Numbered from the stretch's first letter, positions 15,468 through 23,115 are shown. The stretch is DNA of 26,875 nt from Spirochaetales bacterium (GCA_024233785.1 JACKPD010000025.1:1-26875); one strand, 5' to 3'. The notes: a model not told the origin generated them from the sequence alone. Translations and numbers: made by a program.

Positions 15468-15489
15468 AATGTTTCACGTGAAACATTTT
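15466..15489. promoter_or_regulatory. parS: parS centromere site, perfect
   Basis: Bases 15470-15485 read TGTTTCACGTGAAACA, exactly the canonical 16-bp parS bound by ParB. The palindrome extends perfectly to 24 bp (15466-15489). It fills the gap between the convergent ends of add and gyrA and touches both stop codons. No second parS was found by eye in the window. Confidence 0.96.
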
Positions 15490-17930
15490 TATTCTTCTTC
15501 TTCGGCATCAGTTGAAACTCTGGCAATTCCTACAAGAAAATCCGGCTTTACAATATTAACGACCCTTACACCGCTGGCTGCCTTACCCTGAATTGATATT
15601 TCTTCAACACTCAATCTAATGGTAGTACCCTGCGAAGAGCTGCACATCAGTTCGTCTGTTTCACTAACAGAAAGAACACCGATAATTTCACCTGTTTTTT
15701 CTGTAGTTTTATAGGCAACCTGGCCCCTGGTTCTTGTCCCGTGATGCTGAAAAAGGTTGTAGTCTATCCTTTTCCCATAGCCGTTCTCTGTTATGATAAG
15801 TATTTTTTCTGTTTCATTGATGGAAAGGAGTCCTGTAACTTCATCTCCGGGTTTAAGTTTCATCCCGGTTACACCCCTTGATGTTCTCCCGGAAGGCCTT
15901 ATATTCTTTTCGCTGTACCGCAGCGCATTGCCGCGTCTTGTCATAAGGACTATATCCTGCTCACCGTTTGTAAGGATCGCGTTTACCAGGCTGTCTCCGG
16001 GTCTTAAGTCTATTGCCCTTATTCCCCGTGTTTTGGCATTGGAAAAGGATGAAGTAGTTACTTTTTTTACAAGGCCCTGCCTTGTTCCCATAAAAATAAA
16101 GCCTTTATCGGAAAATTCGTTTATTGAAACAACCGCGTTGATATCTTCATTGGGTGAAATCGCAAAGAGCGTTCTTACAATTGTTCCCCTTGATGCTTTT
16201 GACGCTTCAGGGATCTCGTGGACCTTAAGCCAGAAAGCTTTACCTTCGCTTGTAATAAAAAGGATATAGTCATGGGTAGATGCAATAAAAAGATGCTCGA
16301 CAAAATCTTCATTTTTAAGTTTAGCGGAAGATATCCCTTTACCGCCGCGTGCCTGGTTTTTATAGGCTGAAACCGGTATTCTCTTTATAAAACCCTTATT
16401 GGAAATAAGGACAACCATATCCTCTTTCTGGATCATATCCTCGATATTTATTTCTTCTATCTCATCCGAAACTATCTCTGTTTTTCGTTTATTACCGTAT
16501 TTTTCTGATATTTCCCTGGTTTCCTTTGAAATAACATCGAGAATCATTGTTTCGCTGGCAAGAAGCTCTTTAAGATACTTGATCAGTGCCATAATCTCTT
16601 TAAGCTCATCAAGAATTTTCTTTGTCTCAAGAGATGTTATTTTCTGCAGTTTCATGTCAAGGATAGCCTGTGACTGTATTTCAGAAAGGCCGAAAGAATC
16701 CATAAGGGATGTTTTTGCAGCATCCACATTCTCTGATTCCTTGATGATCCTGATTACTTCATCTATATTCTCAAGCGCTATTTTAAGTCCTTCAAGGATG
16801 TGGGCCTTTTCCTCCGCTTTCCTTAAGTCATACTGGGACCTTCTTACAATTACCTCTTTCCTGTGGCTGATAAATATTTCAAGAAGGTCTTTCAGGTTAA
16901 GCAGCCTGGGCATCCCGCCGACAAGGGCAAGATTATTGATGTTGAAGTTCTGCTGAAGGCTGGTATGGGAAAAGAGCTGGTTTAAAATTACCTTGGGGAT
17001 GACCCCTTTTTTAAGTTCTATAAGAATTCTCATTCCATCGCGGTCAGATTCATCCCTGAGGTCAGAAATTCCGTCAATTTTCTTTGACTTTACAAGATCA
17101 GCAATCCTGATTATGAGATTGCTTTTGTTTACCATGTAAGGAATTTCTGTAACTATTATCCTGTCTTTCCCTGATGCTGTCGTTTCAAGCGTGAACCTTG
17201 ACCGGACAGTAATTTTCCCTCTCCCTGTCCTGAATGCATCCTTAATCCCTTTCCGCCCGAAAATTATACCGCCGGTAGGGAAATCTGGCCCTTTTACATG
17301 CTGCATAAGTTCTGCCAGGTCCATATCAGGTTTTTCTATCAGTGCTGTCAATGCAGAACAAATTTCTGCCAGGTTGTGGGGCGCCATATTTGTCGCCATA
17401 CCTACAGCGATTCCGCTTGTACCGTTGATTAGCAGGTTGGGAAGAGCAGTAGGAAGAACAAGGGGCTCTTTCATGGAATCATCGTAGTTTGGCCCGAAGT
17501 CCACTGTCTCTTTTTTTATGTCTTTAAGTATTTCTTCTGTAATTTTTTCAAGTTTCGCTTCGGTGTACCTCATTGCGGCAGGGGGATCGCCGTCAACAGA
17601 ACCGAAGTTACCCTGTCCCCGGACAAGGGGGTACCTAAGCGAAAAATCCTGGGCAAGCCTTACAAGCGCATCGTATATGGACTGGTCCCCGTGGGGATGG
17701 TATTTACCAAGAACATCGCCGACTATCCTTCCGCATTTTTTAAAATCCCTGTCATAATGAAGTCCCATCTCGCTCATGGCAAAAAGGATTCTTCTGTGTA
17801 CAGGTTTAAGGCCGTCTCTTGCGTCAGGAAGAGCCCTGCTTACAATGACGCTCATTGCGTATGTCAGATATGATTCTTTTACCTCGTCCTCAACCGATAC
17901 CTGTATAACCCGTCCTGTTAAATCACCCAA
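15489..17930 (-). CDS. gyrA: DNA gyrase subunit A
   Basis: Breakage-reunion subunit of gyrase, which adds negative supercoils. From TTG 17930 the product is 813 residues; this start is chosen because GGGGG lies 5 bases upstream, and it puts the catalytic Tyr at 122 (AAMRYTEA), the E. coli number. An in-frame TTG at 17948 is the alternative. The breakage domain includes DARDGLKPVHRRIL (36-49) and HPHGDQSIYD (78-87), where residue 83 is Gln rather than the usual Ser, Thr or Ala. The C-terminal six-bladed domain has the gyrase box QARGGKG, so this is gyrase rather than topoisomerase IV. An acidic EEEE tail ends it. It follows gyrB at a distance of 135 bases. Confidence 0.96.
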   Translation of the reverse strand: MGDLTGRVIQVSVEDEVKESYLTYAMSVIVSRALPDARDGLKPVHRRILFAMSEMGLHYDRDFKKCGRIVGDVLGKYHPHGDQSIYDALVRLAQDFSLRYPLVRGQGNFGSVDGDPPAAMRYTEAKLEKITEEILKDIKKETVDFGPNYDDSMKEPLVLPTALPNLLINGTSGIAVGMATNMAPHNLAEICSALTALIEKPDMDLAELMQHVKGPDFPTGGIIFGRKGIKDAFRTGRGKITVRSRFTLETTASGKDRIIVTEIPYMVNKSNLIIRIADLVKSKKIDGISDLRDESDRDGMRILIELKKGVIPKVILNQLFSHTSLQQNFNINNLALVGGMPRLLNLKDLLEIFISHRKEVIVRRSQYDLRKAEEKAHILEGLKIALENIDEVIRIIKESENVDAAKTSLMDSFGLSEIQSQAILDMKLQKITSLETKKILDELKEIMALIKYLKELLASETMILDVISKETREISEKYGNKRKTEIVSDEIEEINIEDMIQKEDMVVLISNKGFIKRIPVSAYKNQARGGKGISSAKLKNEDFVEHLFIASTHDYILFITSEGKAFWLKVHEIPEASKASRGTIVRTLFAISPNEDINAVVSINEFSDKGFIFMGTRQGLVKKVTTSSFSNAKTRGIRAIDLRPGDSLVNAILTNGEQDIVLMTRRGNALRYSEKNIRPSGRTSRGVTGMKLKPGDEVTGLLSINETEKILIITENGYGKRIDYNLFQHHGTRTRGQVAYKTTEKTGEIIGVLSVSETDELMCSSSQGTTIRLSVEEISIQGKAASGVRVVNIVKPDFLVGIARVSTDAEEEE

Positions 17931-17941
17931 TTTATCCCCCA

Positions 17942-17962
17942 AAAACAATATATAATTGTTTT
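17942..17962. repeat. Perfect inverted repeat in the gyrA leader
   Basis: AAAACAAT (17942-17949) and ATTGTTTT (17955-17962) form an 8-bp perfect dyad with a five-base centre, ending next to the gyrA ribosome site. It could be an operator or an mRNA hairpin that modulates translation. Confidence 0.75.
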
Positions 17963-18016
17963 GATATATGATTTATTTTTTATATATTAAAGATTTGTAA
18001 ATCAAAAAATTCTGTA

Positions 18017-18037
18017 TAAGGGTATATCTATCCCTTA
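18017..18037 (-). terminator. Weak terminator-like hairpin after gyrB
   Basis: A 6-bp stem TAAGGG/CCCTTA (18017-18022 with 18032-18037) lies 29 bases beyond the gyrB stop. A run of six T's follows on the minus strand, but only after a seven-base gap. It may attenuate rather than block read-through into gyrA. Confidence 0.3.
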
Positions 18038-18065
18038 GTTTCATCCGGCTCGATTGTACTCTTAA

Positions 18066-19985
18066 TCAGACATCAAGGTTGGCAACTGCCAGGGCATTAT
18101 CCTCAATAAATTTTCTTCTCGGTTCAACATTCTCTCCCATGAGAGTCGTAAAAATTGCGTCTGCCTCTACGAAATCATCAAGCCTTATCTGCATGACGCT
18201 TCTTGTATCAGGATTCATGGTTGTTTCCCAGAGCTGATCCGGATTCATCTCTCCGAGACCCTTATACCTCTGAACATTTATTTTCTCTTCAGCTACTTTA
18301 AGCTCTTCTTTGATCATTTTCATATATATGTTTTTTTCTTCTTCGTTATAGGCGTATTTTATAATCTTTGCATAACTTATTTTATAGAGGGGCGGCATTG
18401 CTATATATACATGCCCTTTTTCAACAAGTTCTTTCATATATCTGAAAAAGAAGGTAAGAAGCAGTGTTCTGATGTGGGAACCGTCTACATCGGCATCCGC
18501 CATTATAATTACTTTGTTATATCTTAATTTGGAAACATCAAACTCGGTTCCGACGCTGGTACCAAGGGTATTTATAATCGGCAGGAGTTTTTCATTTCCG
18601 ATTACCTTGTCAAGTCTCGTTTTTTCAACATTCAGCATCTTCCCCCAAAGGGGCAGAATAGCCTGAAACTGCCTGTCTCTTCCCTGTTTCGCGCTGCCTC
18701 CGGCGGAATCTCCCTCAACAATATAGACTTCACACTTTTCAGGGTCCTTTTCGCTGCAGTCCGCAAGCTTTCCCGGCATTCCTGTGCTTTCGAGGAAGCT
18801 TTTCCGTCTTGTCAGCTCTTTAGCCTTGCGGGCGGCAAGCCTCGCTTTAGCCGCGTTTAAAACCTTATCAAGTATCTTTTCAAGTATTGCAGGATTTTCC
18901 TCAAAATAGGCTGTAAGCGATTCATTAACAAGCGATTCAACAATCCCTTTGACATCAGAATTGCCTAGTTTTGCCTTGGTCTGTCCTTCGAACTGAGGTT
19001 CCGGAATTTTTATGGAAATTACAGCAGTAATTCCTTCCCTTACATCTTCTCCGGACAAAGGCTCTTCCATTTTTTTAGCAAACTTGGATTTCTTCAGGAA
19101 ATCATTGAAAACCCTTGTCAGCGCAGATTTAAGACCTGCAAGATGGGTTCCTCCCTCTCTCGTGTTTATATTATTTACAAAAGAGAATATGCTTTCCACA
19201 TATCCGTCATTATACTCAAGTGCAAGCTCAACTTCGGTGTTGTCCTTTGTTCCGGTTATATAAATCGGTTCTTTATCTATTGTTGTCTTGTTTTTATTTA
19301 GATAGCTGACAAAGGATTTTACTCCGCCTTCAAAATGAAAATCATGTTCCTTGATTGTAGGAAGGCGTAAATCCTTTATGGTTATTCTTACATTTTTATT
19401 TAAAAACGCAAGCTCCCTCAGCCTGTTGGAAAGGATATCAAAGCTGAAAATATCTGTTTCAAAGATACTCATATCAGGTGAAAACCTGACAACAGTACCT
19501 CTTTTATCTGTATCGCCGATTATTTCAACACTTTTATCTGGTATACCGATTTTATAGCTCTGGAAGTATTTTTTTCCGTCGCGGTGCACCTCAACAGACA
19601 TCCATGTACAGAGGGCGTTTACAACAGAAGCGCCGACACCATGAAGCCCTCCTGAAACCTTGTAGCTGTTTTTTTCAAATTTACCGCCCGCATGAAGGTG
19701 GGTCATTACAACTTCAAGCGCGCTTACATTCTCGGCATGATGCAGGTCAACAGGAATACCTCTTCCGTTGTCTGTAACCTTTATTACATTTCCCTTTTCT
19801 ATTTCAACATCAATCCGGTCGCAATACCCTGCAAGGGCCTCATCAATACTGTTGTCTACAATTTCATATACCAGGTGATGAAGACCGTCAGGACCTGTGG
19901 AACCTATGTACATTCCCGGCCGTTTACGGACAGCCTCAAGTCCTTTCAGAACCTGTATATTTTGAGCAGAGTATTTGTCATCCAT
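18066..19985 (-). CDS. gyrB: DNA gyrase subunit B
   Basis: ATPase subunit of gyrase. The start at 19985 (639 residues) is chosen because MDDKYSAQNIQVLKGLEAVRKRPG is the normal N terminus and AGGT lies upstream; the open frame back to 20090 crosses the predicted promoter. The GHKL site has EIVDNSIDEA (41-50), TDNGRGIP (71-78) and GGLHGVGASVVNAL (112-125). The TOPRIM domain has VEGDSAGGSAKQGRDR near 421 and DADVDGSH near 496. The C-terminal end IEDNALAVANLDV is typical for the short, non-proteobacterial GyrB. It is divergent from dnaA across the origin gap. Confidence 0.97.
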   Translation of the reverse strand: MDDKYSAQNIQVLKGLEAVRKRPGMYIGSTGPDGLHHLVYEIVDNSIDEALAGYCDRIDVEIEKGNVIKVTDNGRGIPVDLHHAENVSALEVVMTHLHAGGKFEKNSYKVSGGLHGVGASVVNALCTWMSVEVHRDGKKYFQSYKIGIPDKSVEIIGDTDKRGTVVRFSPDMSIFETDIFSFDILSNRLRELAFLNKNVRITIKDLRLPTIKEHDFHFEGGVKSFVSYLNKNKTTIDKEPIYITGTKDNTEVELALEYNDGYVESIFSFVNNINTREGGTHLAGLKSALTRVFNDFLKKSKFAKKMEEPLSGEDVREGITAVISIKIPEPQFEGQTKAKLGNSDVKGIVESLVNESLTAYFEENPAILEKILDKVLNAAKARLAARKAKELTRRKSFLESTGMPGKLADCSEKDPEKCEVYIVEGDSAGGSAKQGRDRQFQAILPLWGKMLNVEKTRLDKVIGNEKLLPIINTLGTSVGTEFDVSKLRYNKVIIMADADVDGSHIRTLLLTFFFRYMKELVEKGHVYIAMPPLYKISYAKIIKYAYNEEEKNIYMKMIKEELKVAEEKINVQRYKGLGEMNPDQLWETTMNPDTRSVMQIRLDDFVEADAIFTTLMGENVEPRRKFIEDNALAVANLDV

Positions 19986-20014
19986 TTTTTGCTTACCTGA
20001 TTTTAATTGAATAA

Positions 20015-20059
20015 TTTGCAATACTGCAAAAGTATATATTTTTATCTTGCAAATAGCAA
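20015..20059 (-). promoter_or_regulatory. gyrB promoter with repeated TTGCA boxes
   Basis: On the minus strand TTGCTA (20054-20059) and TATACT (20031-20036, 5 of 6) are 17 bp apart, giving a start near 20024 and a leader of about 39 bases. TTTGCA (20015-20020) and TGCAAA (20025-20030) form an inverted repeat over the start point, and a third TGCAAA lies at 20048-20053 beside the -35. The placement fits an operator. Confidence 0.55.
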
Positions 20060-20148
20060 CTCTTTCATAATAAACTTTGCCAATGCTCAAAAATCTGAAA
20101 AAGAGTATTCTATTTTTGACAAACCTGATATAGAATAATTTGATAACT

Positions 20149-20157
20149 TGTGGATAA
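20149..20157 (-). promoter_or_regulatory. DnaA box, exact
   Basis: The minus strand reads TTATCCACA, the strongest DnaA-binding consensus. It lies in the gyrB-dnaA gap, about 90 bases upstream of the gyrB -35. Confidence 0.85.
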
Positions 20158-20223
20158 AATAAAAAACAATATGGAGTTTTTGGAAAAAATACATATTATT
20201 TATAATTTATTATATCCTACATG

Positions 20224-20240
20224 GTTAATTTACAATTAAC
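20224..20240. repeat. Perfect dyad GTTAATT-TAC-AATTAAC
   Basis: Two perfect 7-bp arms flank a 3-base centre in the middle of the gyrB-dnaA gap. It is not a DnaA box and may be a binding site for another dimeric protein. Confidence 0.7.
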
Positions 20241-20261
20241 TTGTTATAATATAAAGATTTA

Positions 20262-20291
20262 TTGACATATTACATTTTTTTACCTTAATAA
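20262..20291 (+). promoter_or_regulatory. Candidate dnaA promoter
   Basis: A consensus TTGACA (20262-20267) is followed after 18 bp by TAATAA (20286-20291), a poor -10. A 15-bp-spaced alternative is TTGGAA (20180-20185) with TATAAT (20201-20206). Both lie upstream of the DnaA boxes at 20339-20358, which would allow DnaA to repress its own gene. Confidence 0.35.
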
Positions 20292-20304
20292 GAATAAAAT
20301 TTTT

Positions 20305-20320
20305 AAATATAGCTATATTT
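20305..20320. repeat. Perfect 16-bp palindrome AAATATAGCTATATTT
   Basis: An uninterrupted palindrome lies 18 bases before the DnaA box pair that precedes dnaA. It is AT-rich, so it may be part of an unwinding region or an operator. Confidence 0.7.
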
Positions 20321-20338
20321 TAATACTATCAGCTTCTT

Positions 20339-20358
20339 TGTGGATAAGTTGTTGATAA
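20339..20358 (-). promoter_or_regulatory. DnaA box pair just upstream of dnaA
   Basis: On the minus strand TTATCAACA (20350-20358) and TTATCCACA (20339-20347) are in the same orientation, 11 bp apart start to start. The second is exact, the first differs by one base. They end 15 bases before the dnaA ATG, a position suited both to origin function and to autoregulation. Confidence 0.85.
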
Positions 20359-20373
20359 CCTGCGGAGTAATAG

Positions 20374-21750
20374 ATGGAATCATGGGATTATGAGATTTTC
20401 TGGAAAGAATCTGTAAATCAGATAAGAAATTCTATCTCAAAAGAAGAGTTTACAATGTGGTTTAACAATATTTCATACTCTTCATCATCGGAAAACACAA
20501 TTGTACTCTCAGTCCCGTCCAATTTCTTTATGGATCAGATAAAACAGAGATATATTTCTCTTATTACAGAAACAATGGAAGAGCTGTCAGGAAACAGAAT
20601 AGCTGTTACATTTACTGTAAAAAAGAATGATACGGAAAAAAAAGAGAAATCCTCGAGGGAAAAAAAGGGACAGCAGGCAAATGTTATAGAAAAGCAGATT
20701 CCGGAAAAACACCCCGACCTTAGGGAAGATTATTCATTTGAAAACTTTGTAATAGGGGAAAATAATTCATTTGCCGCAAACGCTGCCCTTGCCATATCAA
20801 ACAACCCTGGCAAGGCATACAATCCTTTTTTGATTTACGGAGGAGTAGGACTCGGAAAAACTCACCTTCTTCAGGCAATAGGTCATGCCATTTATGATAA
20901 ATCGGAAGCTAAAAAAAAGGTTGTGTTTGTTACAGCTGAAAATTTTACAAATGAGTTTGTCAATTCCCTGCAGAAAAACAAGCCTCATGTTTTCAAGAAC
21001 AAATACAGGTCTGTAGACCTCCTTCTGATTGACGATATCCATTTTTTCCAGAACAAGGAGGGGCTGCAGGAAGAGCTTTTCCATACATTCAATGCGCTTT
21101 ACGGATCAAAAAAGCAGATGGTATTTACCTGCGACAGGCCTGTGTCTGAGCTCAGAAATATTACAGACAGAATGAAAAGCAGATTTGAAATGGGCCTTAA
21201 TGTCGAGCTTAACCCCCCGAACTTTGAAACAAGATTCGCGATTCTTAAAAACAAGGTAGAATCACTCGGCATAAAAATCTCGGATGATATTCTCGAGCTC
21301 ATTGCCCAGAATATAACCTCAAATGTACGTGACATAGAATCAGCCCTTATAAAGCTTGTTGCTTACGCTGAGCTTGTAAACAGAAAGATAACAAAGGAAA
21401 TTGCCCAGCAGCAGCTTATTGATGTTTTTACAACCTCAAGGCAGAGCAATGTTTCAATAGATATTATCCAGAAAAAGGTTGCTGAATATTTCAATCTGTC
21501 CCATATAGACTTAAGAGGGAGAAAAAGGACAAAGGCAGTAGCATTTCCGCGTCAGGTTGCCATGTATATAACAAGGGAGCTTACAGAGTATTCAACAACA
21601 GAGATCGGATCTGACTTCGGGGGAAGGGACCATACTACAGTCATGCATGCAATACAGAAGATTGAAGGAAGCCTTAAATCTGATCCTACAATGGAACCTG
21701 TAATAAACAACATTGTAAGGCTTATAAAAGAACAAAGCTCAAAAGGCTGA
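20374..21750 (+). CDS. dnaA: Chromosomal replication initiator DnaA
   Basis: DnaA binds DnaA boxes, opens the origin and loads the helicase. The 458 residues show domain I (1-80), a charged Lys/Glu-rich linker (about 83-115), the AAA+ domain and the C-terminal DNA-binding domain. Walker A is GGVGLGKT (156-163), Walker B LLLIDDIHF (216-224), sensor I TCDRP (252-256, Cys in place of the common Ser), the arginine-finger region RMKSRFEMG (266-274), and the box-binding signature DFGGRDHTTVMHAIQKI (414-430). The ATG follows GCGGAG. It is the first gene of the rightward replication operon and is flanked on both sides by DnaA boxes. Confidence 0.98.
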   Translation: MESWDYEIFWKESVNQIRNSISKEEFTMWFNNISYSSSSENTIVLSVPSNFFMDQIKQRYISLITETMEELSGNRIAVTFTVKKNDTEKKEKSSREKKGQQANVIEKQIPEKHPDLREDYSFENFVIGENNSFAANAALAISNNPGKAYNPFLIYGGVGLGKTHLLQAIGHAIYDKSEAKKKVVFVTAENFTNEFVNSLQKNKPHVFKNKYRSVDLLLIDDIHFFQNKEGLQEELFHTFNALYGSKKQMVFTCDRPVSELRNITDRMKSRFEMGLNVELNPPNFETRFAILKNKVESLGIKISDDILELIAQNITSNVRDIESALIKLVAYAELVNRKITKEIAQQQLIDVFTTSRQSNVSIDIIQKKVAEYFNLSHIDLRGRKRTKAVAFPRQVAMYITRELTEYSTTEIGSDFGGRDHTTVMHAIQKIEGSLKSDPTMEPVINNIVRLIKEQSSKG

Positions 21751-21838
21751 AAAGCTGTTTATATGTTCTGTATAAGTATGGTACAATTGTGTGTAACTTT
21801 AATGATAAAACAGTTACCTGTTGATGTATGTTAATGAA

Positions 21839-21847
21839 TGTTGATAA
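21839..21847 (-). promoter_or_regulatory. DnaA box variant TTATCAACA
   Basis: The same variant found before dnaA at 20350-20358. The identity extends to 12 bases (TGTTGATAACCT) at both places, which suggests a selected extended site. Confidence 0.7.
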
Positions 21848-21900
21848 CCTTTGTATTTCATCAACATTATAAATTGTTATTTAATATATAATTAAGGCGG

Positions 21901-21909
21901 TTATGCACA
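21901..21909 (+). promoter_or_regulatory. DnaA box TTATGCACA beside a DnaA-trio-like run
   Basis: It fits the TTATNCACA consensus fully. It is followed by TTTGCAGCGTC and then TTA TTA TTA TGA TTA TTA (21922-21939), whose complement reads 3'-AAT repeats, the pattern expected for DnaA-trios. Confidence 0.65.
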
Positions 21910-21919
21910 TTTGCAGCGT

Positions 21920-21966
21920 CCTTATTATTATGATTATTAGAATTTATTAATATATTAATAATAAGG
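21920..21966. repeat. Long inverted repeat with an internal AT palindrome
   Basis: CCTTATTATTA (21920-21930) and TAATAATAAGG (21956-21966) are perfect 11-bp arms; allowing one bulge they extend to GTCC/GGAC at 21918-21969. Inside and overlapping lies the perfect 18-bp palindrome TTATTAATATATTAATAA (21944-21961). The whole block could form a cruciform or mark the unwinding element. Confidence 0.75.
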
Positions 21967-22014
21967 GACCTCGATTTGAGGTTACCTTAAACAACTTTTT
22001 TTGCGGAGATAAAT

Positions 22015-23115
22015 ATGAAGTTCACTTGCAGTAAAAATTCAATTATTAACGAAATATCAATAGCGCAGGATATTATTTCTTCAAGAAATGCCTTATCCAT
22101 ACTTTCAAATGTGCTTATTGAAGCGGACAGCAATTCGCTTGTAATCAAGGCTACAGATTTAAAAGTAGGCTTTGAAACAAAAATACCTGTTTCCGTGGAA
22201 ACTCCGGGAAGCACAACAGTATACTGCGATAAATTCCTTGGAATACTGAGGGCAATGCCTGACGGGGATATTATTTTTTCTGTGGAAGACCAGAAACTTG
22301 ATATAAGATCTTCAGACGGAAATATTAATTTTCAGCTTAAGATAATTGAATCGGAAAAATATCCTTCCCTTAAAAATGTTTCTGATGACAGCTATTTTTC
22401 AATCTCCCAGAAAGATTTTATTGAAATGGTTAACCAGACAATTTTCGCGGTTTCCGATGATGAAACCAGGTATTTCATGAACGGAGTATACCTTGAATCA
22501 AGAGACGGCAAAATAATTATGGTTGCAACAGACGGAAGACGGCTTTCCCTTATAAGCAAGGATTCCTCTTCCCTGGCTGAAAATTTTGAAAGCATAATCA
22601 TTCCTGTAAAAATACTCTCCCTTATCAAAAAACTTGCATCCGGAGAAGGTGAGTTTCTCCTTGCTGTTTCTGAAAAAACTTTATTTATCAAATTTGACAG
22701 CAACAAGATATATTCAAACCTTATAGAAGGGCAGTTTCCAAATTATCAGAGAGTAATACCTGAAAAACAGGACCATATAGCTATTATCGGGAAAAATGAT
22801 CTTTTATCCGCTCTCAGAAGAGTTTCTGTACTTGCCGAACAGAAATCAAAGAGGGTTTATATGCATATATCTGAAAACAAGGTTGAAATCTATACTGAAG
22901 AAAGCGATATTGGAACAGCGCATGAAACACTCTCCTGCGAATACAGCGGGGATGATTATACGCTTGTTGTTAATTATATGTATCTGCTTGAGCCTGTTAA
23001 GGTTATGGAAGAGGATGACGTTTCAATCAAATTTACAGAATCTTCAAAAGCCATTACTATAAATTCTGTTCCGGAGAGGGATTATTTTCACATAGTAATG
23101 CCTATGCAGGTATAA
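22015..23115 (+). CDS. dnaN: DNA polymerase III beta subunit (sliding clamp)
   Basis: Forms the ring that tethers the replicative polymerase. The 366 residues start MKFTCSKNSIINEI, carry three repeated clamp domains of about 120 residues each, include VATDGRRLSL near 165-174, and end with IVMPMQV, close to the usual MPMR ending that lines the partner-binding pocket. Length is standard. The ATG follows GCGGAG. It is twelve bases upstream of recF and probably co-transcribed with it. Confidence 0.97.
   Translation: MKFTCSKNSIINEISIAQDIISSRNALSILSNVLIEADSNSLVIKATDLKVGFETKIPVSVETPGSTTVYCDKFLGILRAMPDGDIIFSVEDQKLDIRSSDGNINFQLKIIESEKYPSLKNVSDDSYFSISQKDFIEMVNQTIFAVSDDETRYFMNGVYLESRDGKIIMVATDGRRLSLISKDSSSLAENFESIIIPVKILSLIKKLASGEGEFLLAVSEKTLFIKFDSNKIYSNLIEGQFPNYQRVIPEKQDHIAIIGKNDLLSALRRVSVLAEQKSKRVYMHISENKVEIYTEESDIGTAHETLSCEYSGDDYTLVVNYMYLLEPVKVMEEDDVSIKFTESSKAITINSVPERDYFHIVMPMQV

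Larger units (their letters stand above)
19986..20373. other. oriC: gyrB-dnaA intergenic region, origin-proximal
   Basis: This 388-base gap is very AT-rich and holds two exact DnaA boxes, one variant box, the divergent gyrB promoter, a possible dnaA promoter and two perfect dyads (20224-20240, 20305-20320). It separates two diverging gene sets, as expected at or beside a bidirectional origin. No protein-coding frame is credible. Confidence 0.7.
21751..22014. other. oriC: dnaA-dnaN intergenic region, probable origin unwinding site
   Basis: The 264-base gap carries DnaA boxes at 21839-21847 and 21901-21909, weaker ones at 21788-21796 and 21858-21866, a GC-rich 11-base spacer, a trinucleotide run (21922-21939), an 18-bp AT palindrome and a long inverted repeat (21920-21966). 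In Borrelia the mapped origin is also at dnaA/dnaN, as I recall. A perfect TATAAT (21887-21892) may be a dnaN -10, but no -35 is visible. A short ACCTC/GAGGT hairpin (about 21969-21983) lies in the dnaN leader. Confidence 0.7.

Noticed and set aside
15793..16956. Long plus-strand open frames inside gyrA
   Set aside because: They are antisense shadows: Ser/Ile-rich translations with no family features, opposite a complete gyrA.
19986..20090. N-terminal extension of GyrB from ATG 20090
   Set aside because: It would cross the predicted gyrB promoter and adds 35 residues not found in the family; the normal N terminus starts at 19985.
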